A stretch of 64,000 bases of DNA from Glaciecola sp048820975. Its GTDB lineage: Bacteria > Pseudomonadota > Gammaproteobacteria > Enterobacterales > Alteromonadaceae. Under the pieces are notes generated by a model. That model did no database searches. It saw nothing but the letters and a program-made list of their open reading frames with translations, and was not told the origin of the DNA. Made by a program: the position numbers and the translations under genes. The stretch covers positions 2,542,001-2,606,000 of the forward strand of contig NZ_JBMEUF010000001.1 of the NCBI RefSeq assembly GCF_048820975.1. Direction: 5' to 3'. Of the stretch, positions 1 through 7,616 are shown piece after piece (the stretch's first letter is position 1; each line of letters opens with the position of its first letter).

Positions 1-2
1 AT

Positions 3-59
3 TTAGAGGGTGACTACCTTAAGTGGGTAGAACAAGGGCGCCCAGTTTCAACACCCTAA
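3..59 (+). CDS. C-terminal end of a CDS, possibly rhodanese-like (partial)
   Basis: Only the last 18 codons are inside the window; the frame is open from the left edge to a TAA. The residues (LEGDYLKWVEQGRPVSTP) resemble the end of single-domain rhodanese sulfurtransferases, in which a glycine-rich turn is followed by a W and a G-x-P-V ending. Nothing else can be judged because the catalytic Cys loop would lie upstream. Its stop overlaps the stop of a convergent small ORF on the other strand. The family call is inference from a very short segment. Confidence 0.45.
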   Translation, partial: LEGDYLKWVEQGRPVSTP

Positions 60-235
60 TTGCGGTAGCATTCTGTATTCAATGAAACAGGCTTTGCACA
101 TTCTCTGAAGATATTACCTCCATTTTCTACGCTAGATACGTATTCCTTAACCTTTTCAAAATCGATAGTTATCTTTTCGTATTGCGATTCATTCAAATCA
201 AATTTCTTACTTTTAAGATGTTGAGAGCCTTTCAC
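56..235 (-). CDS. Small hypothetical ORF or gene fragment
   Basis: The minus strand has a 59-codon reading frame ending in TAG at 56-58, with a coding-like composition (charged, K/E-rich, with two C-terminal Cys). The only plausible start is GTG at 233-235, without a clear ribosome binding site; the frame is open for four more codons upstream of a TAG at about 250. It may therefore be the 3' remnant of a longer gene. It is convergent with, and overlaps the stop of, the gene leaving the left edge. I do not recognise the family. Confidence 0.35.
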   Translation of the reverse strand: MKGSQHLKSKKFDLNESQYEKITIDFEKVKEYVSSVENGGNIFRECAKPVSLNTECYRN

Positions 236-298
236 TGCTTTTGTGAATGATGTGCATGCCTAAACGCGCGTTTTGGCGCTCAGAAACGATAACTAAAA

Positions 299-347
299 AG
301 GTGTAAACAACACTGACCCCCTTTTTTTAGGGGAGGGTTACACCAAT
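299..347 (-). terminator. Possible terminator of the yceJ-yceI pair
   Basis: An imperfect inverted repeat (GGTGTAA ... TTACACC outer arms, CCCC/GGGG inner arms around an A/T run) lies just downstream of the minus-strand yceI stop. The T-run after the stem is weak. Confidence 0.35.
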
Positions 348-355
348 ATCAGTAT

Positions 356-931
356 TTACTTCTTAACGCCTTCAACAACAAGGCTTAGCTCTACGTTTGC
401 AGAAGCAGGACCTAAGTCCATTTTCACATCAAAATCTTTCATCTTAAAGCTAGTAGTGCCCGTAAAACCTGCGCGATAACCACCCCATGGATCATCGCCT
501 TCACCAATGGCAACCGCATCAATACTTAGCGGTTTAGTTACACCGTTAAAAGTGAAATCACCGTTAATCACAAACTTGTCATCGCCTTTGCTTTCAATTG
601 AGGTTGAAGTAAAGCTAGCTTCAGGGTATTTGTTGGTATTTAAGAAATCAGCACCGCGCAAGTGCTTATCACGCTCGGCGTGGTTTGAGTCTACGCTTGT
701 AGTATCTATGGTCACATTCACTTTCCCCTCTGATAGCTTGTTTGCATCATAAGAGAAATCACCTGAGAAATCGTTAAAGCGGCCCACAACAAAACTATAG
801 CCTAAATGGCTTACACTAAATTGAATGGATGCATGAGCACCTTTGGTATCAATCACGTAGTCAGCCGCATTAGCAGCAAATGGCAATAATAATGATGAAG
901 CAAATAGTGAAGCAATAATATGTTTTTTCAT
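356..931 (-). CDS. yceI: YceI family periplasmic protein
   Basis: 191 aa, the usual size for YceI. An N-terminal signal peptide (MKKHIIASLFASSLLLPF, cleavage after ...ANA) is followed by the lipocalin-like YceI beta-barrel: DYVIDTKGAHASIQFSVSHLG at the start and the conserved HLRGADFLNTNKYPEASF segment in the middle. Family members bind isoprenoid-type lipids (polyprenyl or ubiquinone-like) in the periplasm. It lies 27 nt downstream of a cytochrome b561 gene on the same strand, the yceJ-yceI arrangement known from enterobacteria, so the two are probably co-transcribed. The cargo is not determined here. Confidence 0.9.
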   Translation of the reverse strand: MKKHIIASLFASSLLLPFAANAADYVIDTKGAHASIQFSVSHLGYSFVVGRFNDFSGDFSYDANKLSEGKVNVTIDTTSVDSNHAERDKHLRGADFLNTNKYPEASFTSTSIESKGDDKFVINGDFTFNGVTKPLSIDAVAIGEGDDPWGGYRAGFTGTTSFKMKDFDVKMDLGPASANVELSLVVEGVKK

Positions 932-958
932 TTTTGGTTCCTTAAATTTTAGTAAAAA

Positions 959-1516
959 TTAACGTTGGTCATTTGACACAGGCTTTAGCATTCTGCGTAA
1001 AGTCGCATCTTTATCTACTACATGGTGTTTAATTGCCCCAGCTGCATGTAATACAACCAACACAATTAAACTGTAAGCTGCATATTTGTGAATAGCGCCA
1101 GCAACATCGGCTTGATTATTAAAAAGCTCACCAGGAAACGGCACTTCAAACCAGTCGAATACCCAAATATTGCGGCCATCTGCGGTTGAAATCAAAATGC
1201 CTGAAAACATAATGCTTAGCATAAGCAAATAAAGTAACAGGTGCGTGAACGAGGCAACTTTTTGCTCCCATTTAGCATGAGAAAGTGCGTCAGGATTTTT
1301 CGAAAACCATCGCCACAATAAGCGTCCAAAACTCAATGCTAGTAACAGCAAGCCAACACTTTTGTGTATGTGCGGTGCATCTTGATACCACGCGCTGTAA
1401 TAGGTTAATTCAACCATCCAATAACCCAATGCGAATAAGCCCAGTATTGTAAAACCTGACACCCAATGAAATATTATACTGATGAGGCCATAACCCTCAG
1501 GCTTGTTTGCTAACAT
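959..1516 (-). CDS. yceJ: Cytochrome b561 family protein
   Basis: 185 aa membrane protein with four predicted transmembrane segments and histidines placed for two b-type hemes: IFHW in TM1, HIHK before TM2, HLLLY in TM3 and HKYAAY/VLHAAGAIKHH at the end. This is the layout of the bacterial cytochrome b561/YodB family, which passes electrons from ubiquinol to an unknown acceptor. I chose the ATG at 1516 rather than the upstream TTG (1531) because GGGGAG sits at the right distance before it. It is immediately followed by yceI. Confidence 0.85.
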   Translation of the reverse strand: MLANKPEGYGLISIIFHWVSGFTILGLFALGYWMVELTYYSAWYQDAPHIHKSVGLLLLALSFGRLLWRWFSKNPDALSHAKWEQKVASFTHLLLYLLMLSIMFSGILISTADGRNIWVFDWFEVPFPGELFNNQADVAGAIHKYAAYSLIVLVVLHAAGAIKHHVVDKDATLRRMLKPVSNDQR

Positions 1517-1751
1517 CTGTTCACTCCCCAAATAGTGAACATTATTATAAGACTAATTTTGGGAAAGAAAATCACTAAAAATAGGCAATACCTTTCGATT
1601 TATTAGAAGGGTCTGAGTGCATTTTTTTAAAAGGAAATTTTGGTAGGTACGGAGTTTTTAGAAGATGAAGTTCACGCCACGCTAAAACATATGTAAACAG
1701 AGCAGCCCAAGCTACCCTGTTTGAACACTAAGCATACATGAAATGCTTGGC

Positions 1752-2174
1752 TTATCTCTTTTTGTTTTCATAACCCGAATGGAGCTGAACATCAATTGCG
1801 TTTAACACCTCCGAACGACTAATAGAACCTATTAACACACCTGATTCATCAAGCACTGGATATACTTTTGGCTTCTCTTTAATCATCATTTGTGCAAGTT
1901 CAATAATAGAATCGTTACCTTGAACTGATAACACTGGCGTTTTCATAATATCTTCAACACGAGCTACTTGTTCTCGGTAATAACTTGAGGTAATCATTTG
2001 GCTTAAGCAATCTTGTTCTGACAAAAATCCAATGAGTTCATTTTGCGAATTTACTACAGGCCCTCCCGTTTGCTTACTAAGTAATAAACGCTCTACGGCT
2101 TCTGCCACCGGCATACTCGGTAACAATTTTACAGCGCGACGATTCATATAGTCTTGAACTTTCAATGATTCCAT
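1752..2174 (-). CDS. Tandem CBS-domain protein
   Basis: 140 aa made almost entirely of two CBS motifs (about residues 5-60 and 70-130), with typical openings: VQDYMNRRAV in the first and VEDIMKTPVLSVQ in the second. CBS pairs usually bind adenosyl nucleotides such as AMP or ATP and act as energy or ligand sensors. No catalytic or DNA-binding domain is attached, so it is a stand-alone CBS protein of unknown partner. A strong AGGAG precedes the ATG. It stands alone, divergent from the M64 lipoprotein gene. Confidence 0.85.
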   Translation of the reverse strand: MESLKVQDYMNRRAVKLLPSMPVAEAVERLLLSKQTGGPVVNSQNELIGFLSEQDCLSQMITSSYYREQVARVEDIMKTPVLSVQGNDSIIELAQMMIKEKPKVYPVLDESGVLIGSISRSEVLNAIDVQLHSGYENKKR

Positions 2175-2463
2175 TGTTTCTCCTCAATAGAGTACCGTGT
2201 TGTTGAGGGTGTAATTAGTCAAAAACACCTTGCTCCACAGCTTAGTCTATTTTTTGTTCATATTCACCACTTATTCAAACAAACAACTAAGCAAATAGTG
2301 GTATCTATTTGCCTGTAAAGTAATACGCTGAAAATGATTATTAGGCAAACGTCGCGCTAGTTAATTGTAAACACACGAACAGAACGCCATAACTTTATCT
2401 TGCAAATGAACTGAACTAAGTTTAAAACTGATAGTTTATGTAAGCCATTTTGGAGTCAACTAT

Positions 2464-4197
2464 TTGCTTAAAATACAAAGAGTCATCATTCTAGGATTCT
2501 GCTTCTTAATATTTGCCTGTGGCGGCGGGGGAAGCGGCGACACAAATACAGTTGAGCTTCCTCAATCACCTGATCCTGATGTATTGCATACCCTAAGTGG
2601 CACACCTGCTACGTCAGTAAACGAAGATGAAGAATATGCTTTCCAAGTTACCGTCAACAACAGTGACAACGACCCTCTTACCTTTAGTTTAGATAACGCG
2701 CCATCTTGGCTTAGTATTTCAAATACGGGTTTGGTAAGTGGGATGGCAAACACCGATGCCGATACAGGCATATTTGCTGACATTGTGATTTCAGCCACCG
2801 ATAACAAGCAAAATACCGTATCGCTGCCCGCTTTCACTCTCAGTGTTTATGCGGTTAATGACACTGCGATCATCACGCTCGAAAACAGCTCTTTTTCAGC
2901 TGATGGAAGAAGCACTTTTACTATACCTTATACAATAGAAGATGAAGAAAATAGCGCGTCTATAAGCTTAGAAGGCTTGGAAAACTTTATTAGTTACACT
3001 GTTTTACAAACCGAAATAGAAATTACCGTAGCCGATATCAATGAAGTCATTAGCGACACAATAACCATGGTTGCGGGTAATGGCGCTGATGCCTCAAGAG
3101 CAAGTATAGAATTACAGCTATATCCAATGAATGCCTCTGGTTTAGGGCGAACGATAAAAGGCAAGCGTGAGGGTAGCGGTGTTCACTTGCTAATTTTAGG
3201 AGATGGATATCAAGAAACTGAGCTAAGTACCTACGAAGCTGACGCATTTAAATTTATTGATATTTTATATTCAGACCCTGATATAAGCGAGCACTTGTCT
3301 GTATGGAATGTACATGTGGTAAACATGCCATCGAATGATTCGGGCATAGATGATACTTATAATACAGACACCGCAGACACTGTATTTAATAGTGGCTATA
3401 ACTGCCAAAATATTCAGCGTTTAATTTGCGCTAATACCAGTACTGTCTTTGCAACTTTAGCTGATGAATATCCTTGGGCAGGCGAAGTGGTATTAATTGT
3501 AAACAGTGAGCAATATGGTGGCAGCGGTGGTGCTATATCGATTTACAATAGAACCTCTCCAGAAATAGCATTACACGAAATGGGCCACTCATTCGCAAGC
3601 CTTGCAGATGAATACGTTGATAGCCAGTTAGCCGATGATAGGGCTCAATCGTATGTACAAGGCAGATATGCGAATGTGTCGAATTCGAACGATCCCCTCG
3701 ACGCGCCATGGGCGCATTGGATAGATGATCTTGAAAATTATCCTAGTGCTGCAGGCGAAACAGGAGTAGGGGTATTTGAAGGCTCGTATTACAACGCAAC
3801 AGGCTTTTATCGCCCGCAATATGATTCAAGAATGCGTAGTAATAACGCTAATTTTGGCCCGGTTAACGCAGAACAATGGCTGCTTAATACTTATGCCGGT
3901 GCCGGCGGCGCAATTAATGAAGTATCGCCTGAGTCTGCCACTATTAATTTAACCAGCGGTGAATCTATAAGCTTAAGCGCTGTACCCACTTTTAATGTCC
4001 ATGTTCAAAACATCTCATGGTTTTTAAATGGAGATGCCTTAAATAATGAGGCAGGCAATGAATCTATATCGCTTACACTCGCGCAAGGAACACATTCTGT
4101 AGTGGTAAGCCTAAATGATGCCACAGGCAAAATCCGAACTTCTGATTATTCCTACATACACGAGGAATCATTTGAGTGGACAATAACCGTTGATTAA
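2464..4197 (+). CDS. Secreted lipoprotein metallopeptidase, IgA peptidase M64-like
   Basis: 577 aa. A signal peptide with lipobox (LIFAC, followed by a GGGGSG linker) predicts an outer-membrane-anchored lipoprotein. Residues about 40-125 form a cadherin/dystroglycan-type Ig-like repeat (DPLTFSLDNAPSWLSI). The catalytic region carries HEMGHSFASLADEY near residue 370, the HExxH plus downstream D signature of the M64 peptidase family. A C-terminal beta domain follows. The start is a TTG preceded by TGGAG; no better ATG exists before the lipobox. The next gene starts just after the stop, so the two probably form an operon. The substrate is unknown. Confidence 0.85.
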   Translation: MLKIQRVIILGFCFLIFACGGGGSGDTNTVELPQSPDPDVLHTLSGTPATSVNEDEEYAFQVTVNNSDNDPLTFSLDNAPSWLSISNTGLVSGMANTDADTGIFADIVISATDNKQNTVSLPAFTLSVYAVNDTAIITLENSSFSADGRSTFTIPYTIEDEENSASISLEGLENFISYTVLQTEIEITVADINEVISDTITMVAGNGADASRASIELQLYPMNASGLGRTIKGKREGSGVHLLILGDGYQETELSTYEADAFKFIDILYSDPDISEHLSVWNVHVVNMPSNDSGIDDTYNTDTADTVFNSGYNCQNIQRLICANTSTVFATLADEYPWAGEVVLIVNSEQYGGSGGAISIYNRTSPEIALHEMGHSFASLADEYVDSQLADDRAQSYVQGRYANVSNSNDPLDAPWAHWIDDLENYPSAAGETGVGVFEGSYYNATGFYRPQYDSRMRSNNANFGPVNAEQWLLNTYAGAGGAINEVSPESATINLTSGESISLSAVPTFNVHVQNISWFLNGDALNNEAGNESISLTLAQGTHSVVVSLNDATGKIRTSDYSYIHEESFEWTITVD

Positions 4198-4210
4198 ATT
4201 AGAGTACTTT

Positions 4211-4663
4211 ATGAAATTACAGGCTTTTCCTCTTAAGGCGTTAAGTACACTTCTTTTGCTTTGTGCTTTCACTAGTAAAGCCGATACTTTGTTGGTAGTA
4301 GAGTTTGAAGGCAACCACCATGTAATCACTAAAAAAGTAGAAGTACTTAGTGCATTGAGTAAAAACAAACAACAATTAAAAACAAGCTTGCAGCAACGAA
4401 GTACATTAAGTAGCACTGCAACCGCCTCAATCATCGGGTTTGCCGATTCACAAGCATTTGAGCTTGCAGTGCCAAATATACTTACGGTATATGCGCCCTT
4501 AAGTGAGGGCCAAGGACACACAGCCGCTCAGCTACAATCGGGGGCATACCGCCTTAGATTACCTACAGATAAGCTTGATATAGAGAGCCTAAGCCTTGTT
4601 ATACGTTCAGGTAATGATAACGGCAAAGTACAAAAAACAATAAAATTAAGCAACGCTTTGTAA
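4211..4663 (+). CDS. Small secreted hypothetical protein, partner of the M64 peptidase
   Basis: About 150 aa with a Sec signal peptide (MKLQAFPLKALSTLLLLCAF, cleavage near SKA-DT). The rest is predicted beta-rich, without Cys pairs or a motif I recognise. The ATG at 4211 gives a proper signal peptide; a TTG at 4190 overlapping the previous stop would add seven residues that spoil it. It begins 13 nt after the M64 peptidase gene on the same strand, suggesting an accessory, inhibitor or substrate role for the peptidase (inference). Confidence 0.6.
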   Translation: MKLQAFPLKALSTLLLLCAFTSKADTLLVVEFEGNHHVITKKVEVLSALSKNKQQLKTSLQQRSTLSSTATASIIGFADSQAFELAVPNILTVYAPLSEGQGHTAAQLQSGAYRLRLPTDKLDIESLSLVIRSGNDNGKVQKTIKLSNAL

Positions 4664-4741
4664 TAACGAGAACACTGTAGCTAATTGGCCTGAGGATTTA
4701 CTTATCACAATAGTGGTAAATAGGTAACTCAAGCATAGGCT

Positions 4742-5962
4742 CTAAAGTACATTGCTTAAATCTAGTTTGTATTGACTTGCCAACACAGGCTTTAGAATAG
4801 TGAGAGAATCAGGATATAGCACTAAATCTACGTTATTAGGCTTAATGTAGTGTTTTCCAATAGCCGAATAAAAAACTTTCACCTGGGGCTGAGTGGGTTT
4901 GTTTACGTTATTTTTTAAAACCACTGCAATGCGTTTATTTGATAGCATCACCAAGCTGCCAACCGGATATACACCTAAAGCACGAATAAACTGTAGTACT
5001 AACTTTTGATCATAACCATTAGCGGGCGTGCTTAAATGCTTTAGTGCCGATGTGGGTGTTATGGCATCTTTATAAACACGTTGGGTGGTTAAGGCATCAT
5101 AGCAGTCAATCATAGCTAATATGCGGCTCCACTTACTTATTTTGGAGCCTGAATATGCACTTGGATATCCTGAGCCATCTAGCCGTTCATGATGCTGTTC
5201 TACCGCTAACATCATTTCGCTATCTAGTCGAAGTGGTTTTAAAATATCAAGGGAATGACGCACATGCGATTGCATAATACTACGCTCGTCAATATTTAAG
5301 GCACCGGGCTTTTTAAGTAGCGTAGCGGGTAACTTTAGCATGCCTATATCATACACATATCCAAGCAAACTCATGCGCTTGCAGTCATGCTCTGACATGC
5401 CTAATTGCTTCGCAAAATAACATGCTAATACCGACACACGCATTGAATGCTTAGAAATGTACTCATCACTTTCCATAAGCATGGAAACAATTAATAAGGC
5501 GTTTGGGTTGCGAGTTAAAGAGATATAAATATCGCTTACCAATTCACTCGCATGCAATACGTTAATTCCAAGGCCTTGCTTTAGCTCACGTACGAATGCT
5601 TTGTGCAACACTTTACTTTGTTTAACAAGTTTTGAGGCGTGTGCTAACTCTATTGATAGCTCATTGTGTTTTATTTTGTTGAAGGCTTCTTGCTTGTTGT
5701 GCTGTAAAAGCTGCTTTTTATCATTTAACTTTTGTAAAGTGTCATTTGATTTTAGCTTAGCTCGTTCAACATATACGGATATCACCCCATTTGAACTGAG
5801 TTGATCAATAAGAGTTAAGTGGCTAACTGTGCCTTTACTTTTTACCACGAGTTTACCTGCTTGCTTAGCAATACCGTGCACTACCATGCCAAGTTTTAGG
5901 TCACCTACCAGTACAGTTTCAAGTTCAGTTACAGCCATTTTTTTATTTAATAATATGCCCAT
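4742..5962 (-). CDS. HD-GYP-type protein with a degenerate HD motif
   Basis: 406 aa: an N-terminal DUF3391-like segment (residues about 10-80, VGDLKLGMVVHG), a charged helical linker, then an HD-GYP domain (about 165-300). The GYP half is intact (HHERLDGSGYP near residue 255, followed by ILAMIDCYDALTTQR). The HD dyad is altered: the family's LLHDIGK reads GYVYDIGM here, so the metal-binding His is Tyr and the Lys is Met. HD-GYP proteins hydrolyse cyclic di-GMP using a metal centre. This copy may bind without cleaving. It is convergent with the secreted protein gene at 4211-4663. Confidence 0.85.
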   Translation of the reverse strand: MGILLNKKMAVTELETVLVGDLKLGMVVHGIAKQAGKLVVKSKGTVSHLTLIDQLSSNGVISVYVERAKLKSNDTLQKLNDKKQLLQHNKQEAFNKIKHNELSIELAHASKLVKQSKVLHKAFVRELKQGLGINVLHASELVSDIYISLTRNPNALLIVSMLMESDEYISKHSMRVSVLACYFAKQLGMSEHDCKRMSLLGYVYDIGMLKLPATLLKKPGALNIDERSIMQSHVRHSLDILKPLRLDSEMMLAVEQHHERLDGSGYPSAYSGSKISKWSRILAMIDCYDALTTQRVYKDAITPTSALKHLSTPANGYDQKLVLQFIRALGVYPVGSLVMLSNKRIAVVLKNNVNKPTQPQVKVFYSAIGKHYIKPNNVDLVLYPDSLTILKPVLASQYKLDLSNVL

Positions 5963-5993
5963 CTTATAGGTATCGGCATTTATAAAATTCTCT

Positions 5994-6025
5994 GTAAAAA
6001 AAAAGGCCGGCTTAATGCCGACCTT
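5994..6025 (-). terminator. Rho-independent terminator of the HiPIP gene
   Basis: On the minus strand AAGGTCGGC-ATTAA-GCCGGCCTT forms a nine-base-pair stem with one mismatch, followed by a run of T, 36 nt after the HiPIP stop. Confidence 0.8.
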
Positions 6026-6060
6026 GCTGTTTATTCATTTTTGTAGCTAGGTAAATTCAA

Positions 6061-6351
6061 TTATGATTTTTTCAACCAAGCTGAACACCAACCCTTAGCG
6101 TTTACTACTTTACCTGGGAATATTGCGCAAGGACGCCATTCTGCGCCGGCTTCACCTTGTACGTACATACAATTTGCACAATTTGAACCCTCTACGGTTG
6201 AAGAGTGAGTGTATTTAAGTGCAACTGCAGTAGCATCTTCAGGAGATACTTTTTCTTGTGCACTCGCTTTTAGCGCAACACCGCCAAGTGTTAAACCAAT
6301 TAAACTAGTGCCTGACAATTTTAAAAAATTACGACGGTTAACTGTTTTCAT
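6061..6351 (-). CDS. High-potential iron-sulfur protein (HiPIP)
   Basis: 96 aa. An N-terminal Tat signal with RRNFLKLSG is followed by a mature domain of about 65 residues with four Cys: NCANC, then RPC, then KGWC. This is the HiPIP ligand pattern for one [4Fe-4S] cluster that carries electrons in the periplasm. The start is the ATG at 6351, preceded by AAAGGA; the frame is open for 27 codons upstream, but that stretch would bury the Tat signal. A Fur-box-like sequence lies 24-42 nt upstream. A strong terminator follows. Confidence 0.9.
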   Translation of the reverse strand: MKTVNRRNFLKLSGTSLIGLTLGGVALKASAQEKVSPEDATAVALKYTHSSTVEGSNCANCMYVQGEAGAEWRPCAIFPGKVVNAKGWCSAWLKKS

Positions 6352-6374
6352 AACGCTTTCCTTTTTTACATAAT

Positions 6375-6393
6375 GCAAATGATAATAATTCTT
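6375..6393 (-). promoter_or_regulatory. Possible Fur box upstream of the HiPIP gene
   Basis: GCAAATGATAATAATTCTT matches 13 of 19 positions of the classic Fur consensus (GATAATGATAATCATTATC) and sits where the HiPIP promoter should be. The match is by eye and the region is AT-rich, so it is suggestive only. Confidence 0.4.
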
Positions 6394-6413
6394 TTTTACT
6401 GCCTGTTTAAAAC

Positions 6414-6454
6414 AACAAAGGCTTGCCATCATGAACGATATGCAAGCCTTTGTT
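6414..6454 (-). terminator. Hairpin downstream of the flavin reductase operon
   Basis: A perfect 13-bp inverted repeat (AACAAAGGCTTGC / GCAAGCCTTTGTT) with a 15-nt loop lies about 150 nt past the flavin reductase stop. On the minus strand it is followed by GTTTT. It separates this operon from the HiPIP promoter. Confidence 0.6.
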
Positions 6455-6604
6455 ATTATGCCAACCTAGCTCTTATGGAGTCAGGTACCACTGTGGGGCA
6501 ACAAAAATATGTTTTGTAATGCTTATACTGTGTATCAAGCTATTTGGATTGTAAAGATTTAAAATTCAAGTTATTGATCTATGTTAATAAAACTGAACAC
6601 TTTT

Positions 6605-7273
6605 TTAACTCTTTGTGCCTGAAGAAGCGGATACTGGCACAACACTTGGTTCAATATCGCTTTTTGCGTAGCTAAATCGCGCCAGTCTTTTTGTACTGTG
6701 GTAGCTATCTAAACCTGAGACCGCAACTGAACCAGAAGATTCAATATCAAGGTAACCATCTTCAAGTAAATGTTCATCATGGAATATCACCTCAACAATC
6801 TTGCCAATTAACATTTCGGTTTTATTGAGTTCAATTAGCGAAATTTGTTCTAATTCTAGTCCTATTTTAACAAATGATTCTGCCACGTAGGGTGCTGCAA
6901 TTTTGCTCGATGGCTGCGCAGTTAGGCCAACTGCATCAAATTCACTTATATCACTGCCAAACCGCGCTGAACAATGGTGAGCCTGTTTAACAAAACTATG
7001 GTGCACATGATTAATAGTATACACGCCGGTTTGTTTAATGTTCTCAAGGGTATCGCGTACAACCGTGTGCGGCCGCATTATCATGCCCATTAAAGGTGGG
7101 CTGGCGCCAATGTGAAAAGCAGAACTTATAGTTGCCAAATTATGTACGCCGTGGGTGCTTTGCGTACCCACTAAATTTGCGCTCTTAAAGCCCGACAAGC
7201 TATTGACAAAATTAGCACGTACACGCTGTGGCAGCGCCTTAATATCATGCTCACTGAAGACTTTTTTAGCCAT
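6605..7273 (-). CDS. Flavin reductase-like FMN-binding protein
   Basis: 222 aa, the size of single-domain flavin reductase/NADH:FMN oxidoreductase-like proteins. Typical elements are LVGTQSTHGVHNLATISSAFHIGASPP at about 35-60 (the flavin-binding strand with the N-x-A and P-P segment) and MRPHTVVRDTLENIKQTGVYTIN downstream. Relatives bind FMN and reduce it or transfer hydride; the substrate cannot be told from sequence. The start overlaps the stop of the upstream Cys-rich protein gene (TAATGG), so the two are translationally coupled. Confidence 0.85.
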   Translation of the reverse strand: MAKKVFSEHDIKALPQRVRANFVNSLSGFKSANLVGTQSTHGVHNLATISSAFHIGASPPLMGMIMRPHTVVRDTLENIKQTGVYTINHVHHSFVKQAHHCSARFGSDISEFDAVGLTAQPSSKIAAPYVAESFVKIGLELEQISLIELNKTEMLIGKIVEVIFHDEHLLEDGYLDIESSGSVAVSGLDSYHSTKRLARFSYAKSDIEPSVVPVSASSGTKS

Positions 7274-7464
7274 TACTCGTCATCTCTTTTCGCCACAATT
7301 TTAATGCCAAATTCAGAATCATAAACAGTGACCTCAATAGGTGAACAACATATTTGGCAATCCACAATTTGTTGTTGATTAAAATCGTTCACTTCGTCAA
7401 CCTCAATATCGTTAATTGTCATACAGTAGGGGCACTCAAATCTTTCGGCTCTTGATAAGCTCAT
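7273..7464 (-). CDS. CPXCG-motif cysteine-rich protein
   Basis: 63 aa with two CxxC pairs (CPYC near residue 11 and CQIC near residue 36), the pattern of the small CPXCG zinc-ribbon family. It ends in acidic residues. Family members are widespread in gammaproteobacteria and have no assigned function; zinc binding is likely. It is the first gene of a two-gene unit with the flavin reductase, whose start codon overlaps its stop. Confidence 0.85.
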   Translation of the reverse strand: MSLSRAERFECPYCMTINDIEVDEVNDFNQQQIVDCQICCSPIEVTVYDSEFGIKIVAKRDDE

Positions 7465-7616
7465 CCAATATAAGTCCTTCTTATAATGTAAAACTAAGTA
7501 TACGAGCTAAGTATCAAAGTGGATTGATTCATTTACTGCAAATACTCATCAAACATGTGCAAATTTATCGCAAGCACTGTATATTAACACAGTGTTCGTT
7601 CATTTAAGATATTAAT

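Noticed and set aside
268..280. 13-base match (GCGTTTTGGCGCT) to the attC at 38307-38319, suggesting an attC remnant near the left edge
   Set aside because: Short matches of this length are expected by chance in 64 kb, and no R'/R'' cores or stem flank it.
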